Source of the DNA: Podospora comata
Taxonomy: Eukaryota > Ascomycota > Sordariomycetes > Sordariales > Podosporaceae
Length of the DNA stretch: 64,000 nucleotides
Assembly: GCA_017354895.1 (NCBI GenBank)
Contig: CP071495.1
Span: forward strand, 3,827,001 to 3,891,000
Direction: 5' to 3'
The notes under the pieces are model-generated. The model worked only from the letters and a program-made list of their open reading frames with translations. It searched no databases and was not told the origin of the DNA. Position numbers and translations under genes: made by a program. Positions 34,301-44,215 of this stretch are shown here, one piece after another (the stretch's first letter is position 1; each line of letters starts with the position of its first letter).

Positions 34301-35262
34301 AGACCAAGATTGGAAAGGAAAAGATGCACTTCTCTTCAGAAATTGACGCGTGGAGACCCAAGAGACAGAGCAAGGAGAATGTCTTTGTCGGCGTTTCGAA
34401 CCGATATGCAACTTCGTTAGTGCTTGAGTTCAAGGATACGAGCAAGGTTATGGGAGAGGATGCCGTTGCCTTGGCTGTCTTGTGGCTGGGAGACATCCCC
34501 GATGAGGAGGAGACGACTGTCAGGCTCAAAGTCTGGAAGGGCGGTAAAAAGCAGCTGAAGCGGGCAAGGGGGTGTGCCGATTATGAAGGACTGGAGGACG
34601 GCGAAGAGCCTTTCGGTGAAGTGGAGCTGACGGTCAGGTTGTGGAGAGGACTGAGCGGTTATCACAAGCATATTGGAGGAAAGTCGAGCAACAAGTCATC
34701 ATGTATCAGGAGCGTGCTGGAAGTCTTGGACACGGTGAATGACGAGAAGATGATTGACTATTATGAAGACTCAGAGTCAGGGTCTGATTCCTCCTCAGAC
34801 TCAGAGTCATCTTCCAGCTCAGATTCGGACTTTGGGGAAGACGGCGGTCAGGGTACACCACGAAAGGGAGATCCAAATGAGGAAGCTGAGAAGCGAAAGA
34901 TGCTTCGCAAGGCGGGCCAGGATAGTACGACTGAGTACTCTTCAGAAGAAGACGGACAGTCGGGAAATGGAAACCCCATCAAGCCTGTCAAGAAGGCGAA
35001 AACAAAGATCAAGAAGCGAGCGTCATCGTTGGTGGATGGAAAGGACGGCAGCGATGATGATGGGAAACGGGGGCCGATTTCTCAGCTGCAGGACTACAAG
35101 AGGCATCACAAGCAGCTTCACCGCAAACACAGAGGTGTCATGCAGTGGAAGGCCGCTAGGTCGGTGGGTTGGATGGCGGACAAGGTCAAGGATGGGAAGA
35201 GCAAAGTTCAGGGGCTCGTGCATCATAGTGATAAGGAGCAGGGGATTGAGACCGAGGTGTAG
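31351..35262 (+). CDS. mug190: SMP/C2-domain lipid-transfer protein, Mug190 type
   Basis: Single exon, 1,303 residues. Order: a charged, disordered N-terminus (1-250) with a very basic stretch KKAHKGKKRRKGRKV; two membrane helices in a hairpin (about 255-278 and 287-311); an SMP-like lipid-binding module (about 340-575, NLPESVAWLNSLLGSIWPLI, then LYLKFYLPGGLAVPVWVELK); a first C2 domain (about 577-700, VVAVHIDRARGFKEGDS, SPNWNEWIFVLV); and a second C2-like domain (from about 795, GILSIQIHNITGLEVAKLN). It ends in a Ser/Asp/Glu tract (about 1140-1165) and a basic tail. This is the layout of tricalbin-like tethers and fission-yeast Mug190, which sit at endoplasmic reticulum-plasma membrane contacts. 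The symbol is by similarity of architecture and may differ in this organism. Confidence 0.85.
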   Translation: MDEFEERGPRRAHGGPYTSKHPVPTIRGYREHRAEIKQRQEQAAANEIEAIPTGDNNPDDPDDNTTHPAAGGIDSANGNTDLKSKGKRAYQSIKTIAKDEDQNRDKQTPYRSVNRHTIPQDEREALKQQSDADETSGQETATDGDDELETDPKEKSATETAAATISPKEKRKAMKKAHKGKKRRKGRKVTDPVTHLPVVIHDMTDGDLKAVGSDSGMSGLSSDDEGGDEELMQGLFPPPDLKHTKKELGRVYRKAMSVYGIAIGVILGLVVLGLGWGAVLEQRQNWTQSTFITATAVIAVTALATIGLAQGLSFWISKKVDQILEDQVWDADREQEMSLNNRSSDNLPESVAWLNSLLGSIWPLINPDLFASLIDTLEDVMQASLPKVIRMVSVDDIGQGSEGVRILGVKWLPTAKAAESVSHDDGDGEEEMEAEEGDFVNLELAFAYRAQKSGKTIKSKAKNAHLYLKFYLPGGLAVPVWVELKGLVGVMRFRLQLTPDPPFFELCTLTFLGQPRADISCVPLSKHNLNLMNVPLISGFVQSAMDAALAEYVAPKSLTLNLKDMLVGDDFKKDTVSRGVVAVHIDRARGFKEGDSGLGFIKPGSSDSYVSVSWGKFGKPVGSTRIIKSDQSPNWNEWIFVLVSPDEINAEETLRIQLWDSDKHTADDDLGKVEVTLKELMHGQDTRNKMCEREDDLHADDPDEKLPGQLKWSVGYFSKAHIQQCQLDRQTVDPSIRTVEDLKKKTKEQTKHKLREALDAGSEEETDELAQQEVQDLKEMEDMMIISAPPPQGYPSGILSIQIHNITGLEVAKLNRDRSADSNSGGNQIEEEGEAGDGDAPDGYCTIILNHVQVYKTRTKPKNAHPFFNAGTERFIRDWKTAEVMISVRDSREGESDPLLGVVYLPLRKVFADRSQVMGTWPLAGGIGYGRVRVSMVWRSVKLNMVKEIGTGWEYGTLEVKVPIKPAGGLDQELMKKWNKIKIKTKIGKEKMHFSSEIDAWRPKRQSKENVFVGVSNRYATSLVLEFKDTSKVMGEDAVALAVLWLGDIPDEEETTVRLKVWKGGKKQLKRARGCADYEGLEDGEEPFGEVELTVRLWRGLSGYHKHIGGKSSNKSSCIRSVLEVLDTVNDEKMIDYYEDSESGSDSSSDSESSSSSDSDFGEDGGQGTPRKGDPNEEAEKRKMLRKAGQDSTTEYSSEEDGQSGNGNPIKPVKKAKTKIKKRASSLVDGKDGSDDDGKRGPISQLQDYKRHHKQLHRKHRGVMQWKAARSVGWMADKVKDGKSKVQGLVHHSDKEQGIETEV

Positions 35263-35425
35263 GTACCTAGTTGCTAGCAGCTTTGGGACTCCGTATATCT
35301 TAATCAAATGGAGAGAATTGTCTATTTACATTCTCTGTCACAAAGCATCAGCGCGAATAATGAATAATGACTGTGATGGAACGGCACGGTTCGTAATTGA
35401 TTTAGCCAAAGAAGCGGTCATTCAC

Positions 35426-36482
35426 TTATCGGCGGTTCTCTCCAATCTTTCTCCTCAAGATCGCTGCTGTAGCCTTCATAAACCCTCTGCCCAAGGTACA
35501 AGAACAAAATATGTGTTGATCTTCCAGTTTTGAGATGTCATAGCCGTGCTCCAAAATCCTCACAAAAAGGTTTGACGATCCAGTATCCAACCAAAACTTG
35601 AGAGCTCCCATCGAGAATTTCCGAGATAGCCAAGGGTCTCCTTCGTTTGCTCGGCGATATGTTAGTAGCTCCAGCTGAATGGCTCCCCAAATCAGTTCCC
35701 GGGGCGACACAATAGCGCTACTACACAGTCCGGACTGCATCATATCATCTCCCAATCCGGGGCCAGAGTGATGCCCTGAAACCGAGCGTGGCTCTTCGTC
35801 AATGTCAGGTGGCGATGTCCGTTGTGATGAGAGCCTGCTGGTATTCCTATCCCGTATCTGAAGAATACGCATGATGCATAACCACCCACTCCTACATTCG
35901 GGTGACCACTTCGCCATCAAAGACTGAGGAACCTGTACCATCAATCCATAGGCATCAAGTAACTCATGGTAGCATCGCCCAGGCTTGGCGGTCCCCAAAA
36001 TGTCGCGAATGGACACAACCGTTTCTAGCGATGAGTCTGCTCCCGAAGAAAGCAGACAGGAGACCATTGCCAGTGGGCCGAAAAGGGTTTCTCCACCCAT
36101 TCCGCGATGCGCGAGGTAGAAGGCCACCACAACAACTGCCTGAAGCGGGCTGAGTTTGAGCTCCAAACCACAACAAGCACACCGCCGGACGAACAGACCG
36201 CTGAGAGTGTTGATGTCGGTAAACCCAGACGCAGTGGCCACGGTAATAATGCTGTGACATACCGCTGTCACAGATGTATGGCAGAATGGATGCTTCCAGT
36301 CGTCTGGCACACGGGCATATCCCCGCTTGAAGAGAGAACGAAGAACTGGCGAGTCGCAATCCCATCTACCGCAAACGTCCTTTTCCTCTCCTGGGAATCG
36401 GTTGGGCGGGTTAAAGGCCAAACTAACCTCATCGGGCCAAACAGTCGTGTGTGATCGGAGTTGCAGAACGATATCATAATTG
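35426..36482 (-). CDS. Unassigned C-terminal module, probably the last exon of the HET gene
   Basis: A 352-codon frame without a usable ATG at its start: the in-frame codon before TTG (36487) is a stop. A 58-bp intron 36540..36483 (GTAGGG donor, GAG acceptor) would remove the HET stop codon (TA from the HET exon plus C gives Tyr) and enter this frame exactly, giving TRIY-Y-NYDIVLQLRSH. The acceptor is not the usual YAG and no clear branch site is visible, so the join is likely but unproven. The frame carries a Cys pair (RRCACCGLELKLSPLQ), then AFYLAHRGMGGETLFGPLAM and VSCLLSSGAD, with an overall helical look. I recall this block only from uncharacterised ascomycete proteins. Confidence 0.55.
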
Positions 36483-36539
36483 CTCAATTATAGACCTTCG
36501 CCCTAGCCCCTATTTGTGGTCCCATGTTCTGCCACCCTA

Positions 36540-39084
36540 CTAATAAATCCGTGTTTTTGTTCCTTCTCCTTCCTGATTAATCCAACTTCCCGGCAATGAG
36601 GCAACGCCCACCCTCTCATGTCCAATCTCAACCCCATCGCGCATCTTTGGCACCACAACGAGAACGTAATGATGGACATTGCGGCCTCCCAAAATAGACT
36701 TCTGCTTCCCGACAACCACACACTTTATGTGCCTCTTTTCATGAGATGAAGGGTTGGACCCTGCGTCATAGATGATGTTGTGGGATTCCTTTGACTTGTT
36801 GGAGAAGCCCCTTACTTTGGCTGTCAGAAATGTTTGCTCATTCTCGTTTCCGGTGTGCCATGAGGCACTGCTGGATAGAGTTGCAAGCCACGGCGGTATC
36901 ACTCCCTCTTCACCATACAGCCAGTCAATCCCGTCAAAGGGTAGGCCCATGAAGCTGATGGGGCCATCGTAGGCCATCCAAGACCAACTGGGCACTTGGT
37001 AGGGCTGCTCAGGTGGGAATTTTATTCTGCTCATGGCCGGGCTGGCAGTGTCGTCTCTTTTCCAGAGAAGGCTTCGTCCAAAGAAAGGACGATCAAAGAC
37101 CCCGTAACCTCCGTGAGTGTTGAAGGCTCCCACCAAACGCTGTTCCAAACCTGCGATGGCAATTGGGCGATCGGATATCTTCGTGAACTGCAGACGGCTG
37201 TACATTTTATACAGCGACTCGTAAAGTCGAATTTTGTCGCCTCTTGTCGATTTCATCGCTACGTTGGGGAAATTGGGATCGCCTAGAAAAGAAGCTTGGC
37301 GACTGCAATATATCTCGTTAGTATCAAATATCGACGGAGGGGGTTGTGAAGTCGACCTACTTGGACATCCTCGTGAGCGTCTCGCAATGGACACCAGCGC
37401 CACATTCCCAGTACGTCTGCGCTTCAGCAAAGTAAATGGTTCGTCGGGCTAAAGCTCGTTCCTGGAGGACCCATCCTCGCTTGTTCAAGTCTCCGTCGAT
37501 AACATCACGCTGGAAGTCATCAATAGCCTCACACAAATAGATTTTTTGTCCAGACTCATGGTTGATGGTGACATATTGGCGAGCCTTCCGGGGTGCCAAA
37601 AAGCCACTGGAGGTGCCAGCTGCACGAGTGGCTGCAAGAACACAGTATGCCTGACTAAAGACGCCTTCCATGTGCTTAGCCTCCGCCTCAAAATCTCCAT
37701 CTTGGCCTTGCACAATACATAGGCTGTCAATCCAGAGGTATTGAATACCAAGGGCTCGTGTTACCGCCACGGCATCTTGAAAGGTTTCTGGCAGCTCAGA
37801 AGCCGCAATACCAGGGTTGATGCGAGACTGAACGTTGCTTGAGGTCGTGCAGAAGTGCGTGTTCTTGCAACCACTACCCCAGGGGTGCGAAAGAGCCAAA
37901 TATCGCAAGTCCTGCGGTTGCTCCCCAATAAAGTCTGCAGTGACGACTAGAAGTAGTGTAGGAAACGACGTAGATACATCTATTAATCGAGTTGGTAGTC
38001 TTGTGACTGCGGTTGAGGGTTCCCTTCGACATTCGGGATGCTCGGTATCGCAACGCCGAAGCCACTGGTTGAGTAGTGTAAAGTACAAAGGGCCTCCAAT
38101 GTCTGGCAACACAGGAAGTCCCACCTGTATCTGGTTGAGCCATTCATGGTCGGATTTCAGTGCGCCTAGAGTGTTATCAGTAACCGCATGCATAGGCACG
38201 ATAGACTTTCCACCGACGCCTTGATCACTCTTACTTGGCAATAGGCCTTGGCATATCGATAAGACAGGGGATGATTCTCCCCTGCAGAAGATATTTGTTC
38301 CGTCTCGATGAATTTTGAGAATGTCGTTCGATTTCGAGCTCTTCAAGGAGGAGCTGCAGGCTCTGAAGAGCATCTGATGAAGTTGACAGATCCTAGATGT
38401 CTCTTCCAACTTCGATAGTCTCTCTTCCCACAAAAGGGCCCCAGTCGAATATACTAGTGTAGTGCAGTATTCGCAAAGCTGGCCTTTGTCTCCCGTACAA
38501 AGTTGAGCAGGGTTGAACTCAGAACTATTGAGTAGATCAGTGGAAAACGTATTGTCAATTGAAAACGTCCAGCTTCGATCCAACTACAGAGATTAGTATG
38601 CTGAACTCCCTCGGCAACATCGCCAAGCCACAAGGTCGAGGTGTCTCCACTTACAGGCTAAATATTGAGGAAACCCATGGGTGATTTAGTCAGTCCTCTA
38701 TTCACATCTGCAATCAACACGGCAACAAACGTACAATCTGTGTTGCCGGTGTAAGACTGTGCACTTCAACATCTCGGAATGAACGTAAACAGATTGAGAG
38801 TACTTACATGCTATTGAACCCGGAAATCATGAATTAGCCCCAGGATTCAATATCCTGATCCAGCCTTCATAAACTCACTACTGCCTATAGTGCAAAGTTT
38901 CCGAATGTGAATACGAGTTGAGCTCTCAGGGAATCTTACAATGAACGCAAGGTCGATGAACTCACATACTGTAAAGCCAAGGTTAACATGGATATTCTAG
39001 TAGATATTCAGGATTAAAGTCCAGATTGCTCACAGTCTGCTCAACATCATAGCCATCAGTTGGATAGGTATCAGGCACTGTCAT
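36540..39084 (-). CDS. HET-domain protein with micro-exon-like 5' end
   Basis: Heterokaryon-incompatibility (HET, PF06985-type) protein. The main exon begins at 38583 immediately after an acceptor (CTGTAG), with no ATG; a 58-bp intron (37360..37303) joins it to 37302..36541. HET blocks are LRYLALSHPWGSGC, ALGIQYLWIDSLCIVQGQDG and LNKRGWVLQERALARRTIYF. Read as an independent gene, the first ATG is at 39084 (exon 39084..39034, 17 codons), followed by micro-exons TAT (38968..38966), GCAGTA (38884..38879), CAT (38810..38808), ATT (38737..38735) and CCT (38657..38655). All are in phase 0 and contain no stop. Only 59 bp separate this ATG from the kinase stop, so one kinase-HET gene is an alternative. 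HET proteins mediate cell death on encounter with non-self. Confidence 0.75.
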
Positions 39085-39170
39085 TACGCTTCCAGTGTCG
39101 GATCATCCCAAACGTACCTCCTATGAAATGTTAGTGACGTCTATCACATCCGATCATGGGGCTTTGGTAC
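38584..39170 (-). other. Ladder of consecutive introns with 3-6 nt micro-exons
   Basis: On the minus strand the sequence reads as a run of complete introns with only 3 or 6 bases between acceptor and next donor. Introns: 39170..39121 (weak GTACCA donor), 39117..39037, 39033..38969, 38965..38885, 38878..38811, 38807..38738, 38734..38658 and 38654..38584. Intervening codons: GAG, ACT, TAT, GCA-GTA, CAT, ATT, CCT. Apart from the first, donors are GTACGT, GTGAGC, GTGAGT, GTGAGT, GTAAGT, GTACGT and GTAAGT; acceptors are TAG or CAG. Branch-like CTAAC, TTAAC, CTAAT, CTTAC, CTGAC or CTAAT lies near most acceptors. The introns share only short words (CGTTCATT, TCGACCTT), not obvious copies of one another. 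Spliced, it reads E-T-Y-A-V-H-I-P in frame between kinase and HET. Confidence 0.65.
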
Positions 39171-41618
39171 CAGGTTCTGAGCTGTTAGGCGAAGGTTGCC
39201 ACCCAACAAGTTTTGACCTGTAGTGGCACTAGTGCGGTTGGGCCTTCTTCCCCCGGTTCCAGTTGGAGATTTCACCCCTGCTCGATTGCTGGCGCTGCAA
39301 AGATAACCATGTTGCTGAAGTCCCCTGTTTCTGATCCTCTCCAGACCCTCCACCAGTTCTGCTGCATCGCATCGGCACGCTTGTTTTTCATCTTCATTCA
39401 TGTCCCGTGTTGGCACATCCACCACCAGAAGTCGGCTCTTGACTAGTTCGACGAGATTTCCAATGGCACTTTCCCGCCCCTTGCACTCTGGATCTTCAAG
39501 TATCCAATCGATCCAATATGTAGCAATGCTGCTCACTTCGGCGATACCATCATGAGCAGTAAAGTAAAGTGTTTCCTTGGATTTATCGAACGAGGGATCG
39601 AACTGTTCCTCGCTAAATGTCCTTAGTCCCTCTTTGCCGTACAGGAGATAGATCAGAAACTCAAGGATGATGCAGCCCATTGCCCAAATATCATACCGTC
39701 TGGACCGGGGTAGGTGAGAGTTGACCAAAGTTTCAGGTCCTTCATACTGGAGTGTGGTGTACTTCTGTTGTGTTTGGGCATTTCGACGTTCGGTCTCCAT
39801 AATATGCCGCTTCGCCAGGCCCAAATCAGCAATTTTGAGTGTCCCAAGCCATTTTTTCTGGTTCTGATGGTCTTTGCAACTGAGAATGTTGTCCGGCTTC
39901 AAGTCTCCGTGGCGCCAATGCTCGTCCTCATCATCATCTGTTCCATCGTTATCGGCATCGTCCATCTCGTCAAGAACCACCTTGGGTGCGGTGAGCTCCG
40001 GCGAGCCTTGAGCTTCATGAGATGTTTCAGGCTGAGAATTGCCAGACGGAAGATTGATCTTGGGGACTTGGGGAGTGCTGAGGCCGGGTTTATGGCCCGC
40101 TTCTGGTCCTTGAATGGTGGAATGGCATTGACCTCGTGACAGGTCGGCCTGCATGTCGCCCATAGTAGCTTCACCAGAAGAACTGAGGCTGTCTTTCAGG
40201 GCGGGTTTACGGGGAATAAAACCAGTTTTACCATTCATGGCTCCGATGACTTTGGCGGTTCTGGTCCTTGTGTTTGTGTTGTGAAGCGTTGACAGTGCAC
40301 GAGCCAAGCCAAGCAACTCTTCTATCACACACATCACACGGTTGCTATCCAGATTCTTAGCTTCATCGTCTGGGCGTGCATACCAGATTTCGCGAAGGCT
40401 CCCTCCATCAGCCCATTCAAAGACGATATATCGATCTGTTCCGTGTTCAATGGCGGCCATGGGCTTGATCAAATGAGTATGGGAAAGTTCGTTGATTTGC
40501 TTCAATGCGGAGACCTCATTCTCCCAGGCTTTCTTGATGTCGTAACCGGATTCCGAAATAAACTTCAACTTCTTCAGAGCGACCGGGATCCCCCTATGAA
40601 TACCGTCATCCATCTTTTAAATGGTTAGCAGAGACATTATATCAGGGCCCCGTTTAGGCACGTTAGAATTACTCACAGCCGCGGCATTCCGATGCGTCCT
40701 TGTGTAGTGATCTCGATGAAGAAGTGCATGGTAAACATCGCTAAAATGCCCCCCTTTGGGAATCGTCGACTCTTTCATGAATGGTAAAACGCTTTGTTCC
40801 GGAATCCGGTACGTGAACTGATCTTCCCTGAACACTGGTGATACAAACTGGGGTTGACGATCCTCAAACTCATCCTTAAGTCTCAACCAGATCTTGTCAT
40901 GAAAGACATTCAATGCCGAGTCATGTTTGCAGATCATTAAGCCTTCTTTTCCAACACAATCCATCTCTTCAAGGGCGACTGGCAATATGTCATCACGCAT
41001 CCCATGTGCTTCACAGGCTCTCAGTATACCCAGGAGGGTATATTGATTATCCGTCGTAGGCTGTTGATAGATATAAAACAAAATCAAAGAGAACCTTTTG
41101 GCGTCTTTGCAAACATAATCAATCAAGGTCGGTGTGGCGTGGAGTGGCAGCAACGACTGGATGGTGTCCGGGGTAATCAACCGAGAGACCTCTCCTGCAG
41201 GGAAAAAATATCTTTTCTTCTCAAGTCCCTCATGCTTTTTCAGACATTGCCTGATCTTGTCGCGAAGATCCCACAATTTGGAGTCGTCGAACTCTGCTCG
41301 TAATTGTTCTGGTTGTGTGTGTAAGGCTGCTTGAGTCGAGACGGTCTGGTTTAGTTGGCGGGTTTGCTGATCTGGGGTGCTCTGCTGGGTGGATTCCCAG
41401 TTCCCAGCATGTAGGGTTTGCTGCTCCTGTTCGCTTGTATGCTGGAGAGGTTGAAGGGCGTCCGGATGTGAAGAACTATTGCGCTGTTCCACCAAATTAT
41501 GGGTGTGGTTCGGTGCCTTTTGTTGTTCCGTAGATTGATGTTTCCCAGTTGCGGGAGAAGGCTTCCACAGATGTCGCCACTTCTGTTTCCATCGTTTCAT
41601 GATTCTGGGAAAACACAT
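39144..41618 (-). CDS. HET-associated protein kinase (kinase 1)
   Basis: Exons 41618..40677 and 40613..39144 (63-bp intron), 803 residues if the stop at 39144 is used. The first 130 residues are hydrophilic and rich in Gln, His and Thr. A helical domain follows (RFSLILFYIYQQPTTDNQYT, DDILPVALEEMDC). The kinase domain starts at the Gly loop GGHFSDVYHAL, has the ATP lysine in VALKKLKF, the catalytic loop HGDLKPDNIL, DLG in place of DFG (IADLGLAKRH), and YEGPE with RRYDIWAMGCIILEF. Between the N- and C-lobes there is a long Ser/Pro/acidic insert (about 150 residues ending in DDDEDEHW). The last 40 residues are disordered. A donor at 39170 could skip the stop and lead into the HET gene. Kinases of this type are common beside HET genes in ascomycetes. 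Confidence 0.82.
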
Positions 41619-42413
41619 GCGAATCTTGTGCGGTAGATTGGAGAGTTCAATTGCAGGTACTATTCCAACACAGGAAAGGATTTATTCAGTGTCCAGCAGT
41701 CGGGAGTTGAGAGAAGTTGGGCCTCAGCACATTGGAAAGAGCCACGTGCGGGGGCCAACTACCGCCATCCACCGCATCTTTCATTTTGTGAACGAGAGGG
41801 AGTGTGAGCCCCCCTCATTGCAATGCAGGAGCCATACTGCACAATCTCCCACTACTATCTACTCACAGATAAGACGCCGGTCAAGACATGATAACATGAT
41901 TGGTTGTTTCTGTATGTGATGACCTGCCTCTCATACATAAAGACCAGGGGGTATCCAATAATGTGGCCTCTGGAACAGTCAGAGTGTGCAAGAACACAAA
42001 TAAAGAAAGTCTTGGCTGCATTGTCAAGTATTGAGTGTGGCTGGTCAAGGAAGCATTTTGCATCTTCCCTTGCCTGGCACCTGGATTGAGCCATTTCGGT
42101 CATTTCGCTCCAGATAGGTTCCTATTGGTTCCATTAACCGGCTTGCGGCAAAGTCCCTCTCAGCTCTGAGCGAACTGCGCAATCTTAACGTGGAGCGGGC
42201 CCAGAAGACCGACGCATCCGGTCTGGCACACCTCCCACCCCAGGCGAACCATTGCGAACCATCTCCCACTTTTCTGTTTGTCTTTGGGTTTCAGATTGGA
42301 TAATACGATTCTGTAGGCCCAACGAGTATTCCACAGCAGCGCCCGAAAAACGATCAAATGGGAGCATGATTCCTAGGTAGTTGTTGTGCCCAGTCGCTTC
42401 AAGAACACAGGAA
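41619..42413 (+). other. Divergent promoter region between two kinase genes
   Basis: 795 bp between the start codons of kinase 1 (minus) and kinase 2 (plus). No coding frame with family resemblance and no clear TATA box was found. Shared regulation of the two related genes is possible. Confidence 0.4.
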
Positions 42414-44215
42414 ATGGCGTCAACCAAAGACACGATGTTATTCGATAAGATCTCTGAGGGCATAATCACGTGTCCTGTCACCGAAAATCAATTCATCCCA
42501 CAAAGTCTGTTGACAGAAAGCGTCACTGAGGAGGTGATTCGATCTTACATTCCGACACGGTCCATTTCCTTAATATTCTGGCCTGATAAAGCCCCACAAC
42601 AGATATTGCTCAACAGTCTCAGGGTTTTTGTGGTTCTCGCACTGGTGGGCTTCGAACCAGCCGTGATACGAAGGCTTGTCATCAACGATGAGCTCACGGA
42701 TGACCAGCTTCCTCTTGCTCTAGAGAACAACAATGTCGTATTTTCTCAACGAACCTACAAAAAGTTCCCGTCGTTCAGCACTGGCTCGCCATCGTCGAAA
42801 GCATTAAACACAACGTTCATCCAAAGACAGTGGGCGGTCCTTGCCCCGGTTTTTGACACCATTGGTCAAAGGACTGAGCTGGAACCGGACTGCGCACTTC
42901 CATTTCTGCCGAATATCGGGAAGGGAGCGCGGCGTGGAATTGCATATGAGAGGGTTTATGACGGAAGACCCTACCGTGTGGTGGTTTACCGGGCAAGGCT
43001 TCATCCAAGCTATCGAAGAAACGAGTTCTTGGTACGTTACATTGGTCCCCTCATTTTGCCTTTCTCGGCACTATCTCGTGTCTTCATCAATATCATAGAT
43101 ATCTGCTAACAGAACTCCATGCATCAAAGAAATATGATGAGGTTGCGGTCAAAGAGTTCTCGGATAAGTCGAGTTTCGACAAAGAGAAGGTGAACTTGGA
43201 GAAAGTCCAACACTTTAACCATGATCACTTGATCAAGTTCTTGGCAAGCTGCGAGAGGAACTCAGAAAGAAACAACGAAGGCCATTCAACCTACTACCTC
43301 ATTTTTCCATGGGCCGAAGATGGTGACCTGCGACAATTTTGGATGGCTGCTGATGCGATGCCGCGGACCAAGGAATTGTTCATCTGGGCATTTGAACAGA
43401 TTGTGGGGATAGCCGATGCGATCAAACTGTTACACCACAAAAATATTCGCCATGGAGATATTAAGCCGCAGAATATTCTCCATTTCAGGACCACTCAGAA
43501 CAACGATAAGAAGCGTCTAGGCACACTGGTTCTCGCCGACCTTGGGGTCTCAAGTCATCACCAAAAGGCAACAATCAACAGGGCTGGTGGCACTAACACC
43601 ACGGAAGTAACAATGCTGTATGAAGCACCGGAGGCTGAGTCTGACAGACGCCTGGGTCTACCTAGATCACGACGATACGATATGTGGTCTCTTGGTTGCA
43701 TGTTCTTGGAATTAACTGTGTGGCTCATGTATGGTTTTGAGGCTGTCGAGATCTTCAGAGACAAGAGGAGGGTTAGCTGGAAAAACCCCACCACTGCACC
43801 CGGCAACTTCTTCACCAAGCGTTCTAAAGGAACAATCGAAATTCATTCCAAAGTTGAGGAGGCTATTAACCATATCAGGACGGATCCACGATGCGAGGGC
43901 AACACGGCTTTGCGCCATTTGATCGACTTGATTGAGCAATATCTTCTTCGGACGGATCCGTCCCAGCGTGCTAAGGCGTCTGAAGTGCATGAGGGATTGC
44001 AAAAGATTTTCGAGACGGCTTTAGAGGACTCATCCTTTCTTTTCAGACCTGTCGAACCGGCCCCCAAGATCCCGAAATTCTTCACGCCAAAAGACAAGAG
44101 ACCCCTTGACCCAGAATTGCCAAATGCTTCCACATCGACCGTCGAGACAATATTCAGCGACGAGGATCCGCGTGACAGTTCCAGCAGCGTCTCTTCAACA
44201 TGCTCATCCAAATAA
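42414..44215 (+). CDS. HET-associated protein kinase (kinase 2)
   Basis: Exons 42414..43031 and 43130..44215, 567 residues. The 98-bp intron has a GTACGT donor. Its branch CTAAC is followed at once by an unusable CAG, so the CAAAG 14 bases further on is taken, which also restores frame (RRNEFL then KYDEVAVKEF). The N-terminal 150 residues are helical (LRVFVVLALVGFEPAVIRRL, LTDDQLPLALE) and resemble the same region of kinase 1. The kinase core has VAVKEF, HGDIKPQNIL, DLG (LADLGVSSHH), MLYEAPEA and RRYDMWSLGCMFLEL. The C-terminus is Ser-rich and acidic. It is transcribed away from kinase 1, and the shared layout suggests an old duplication. Confidence 0.85.

Noticed and set aside
38581-38583. 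TTG as start codon of the HET protein
   Set aside because: It directly follows a good acceptor (ATACTAATCTCTGTAG), so it is the first codon of an internal exon rather than a start.
38720-38760. 22-base exon TCTTACACCGGCAACACAG plus ATT instead of the 3-base exon
   Set aside because: It reads well alone but breaks the frame of the HET exon downstream.
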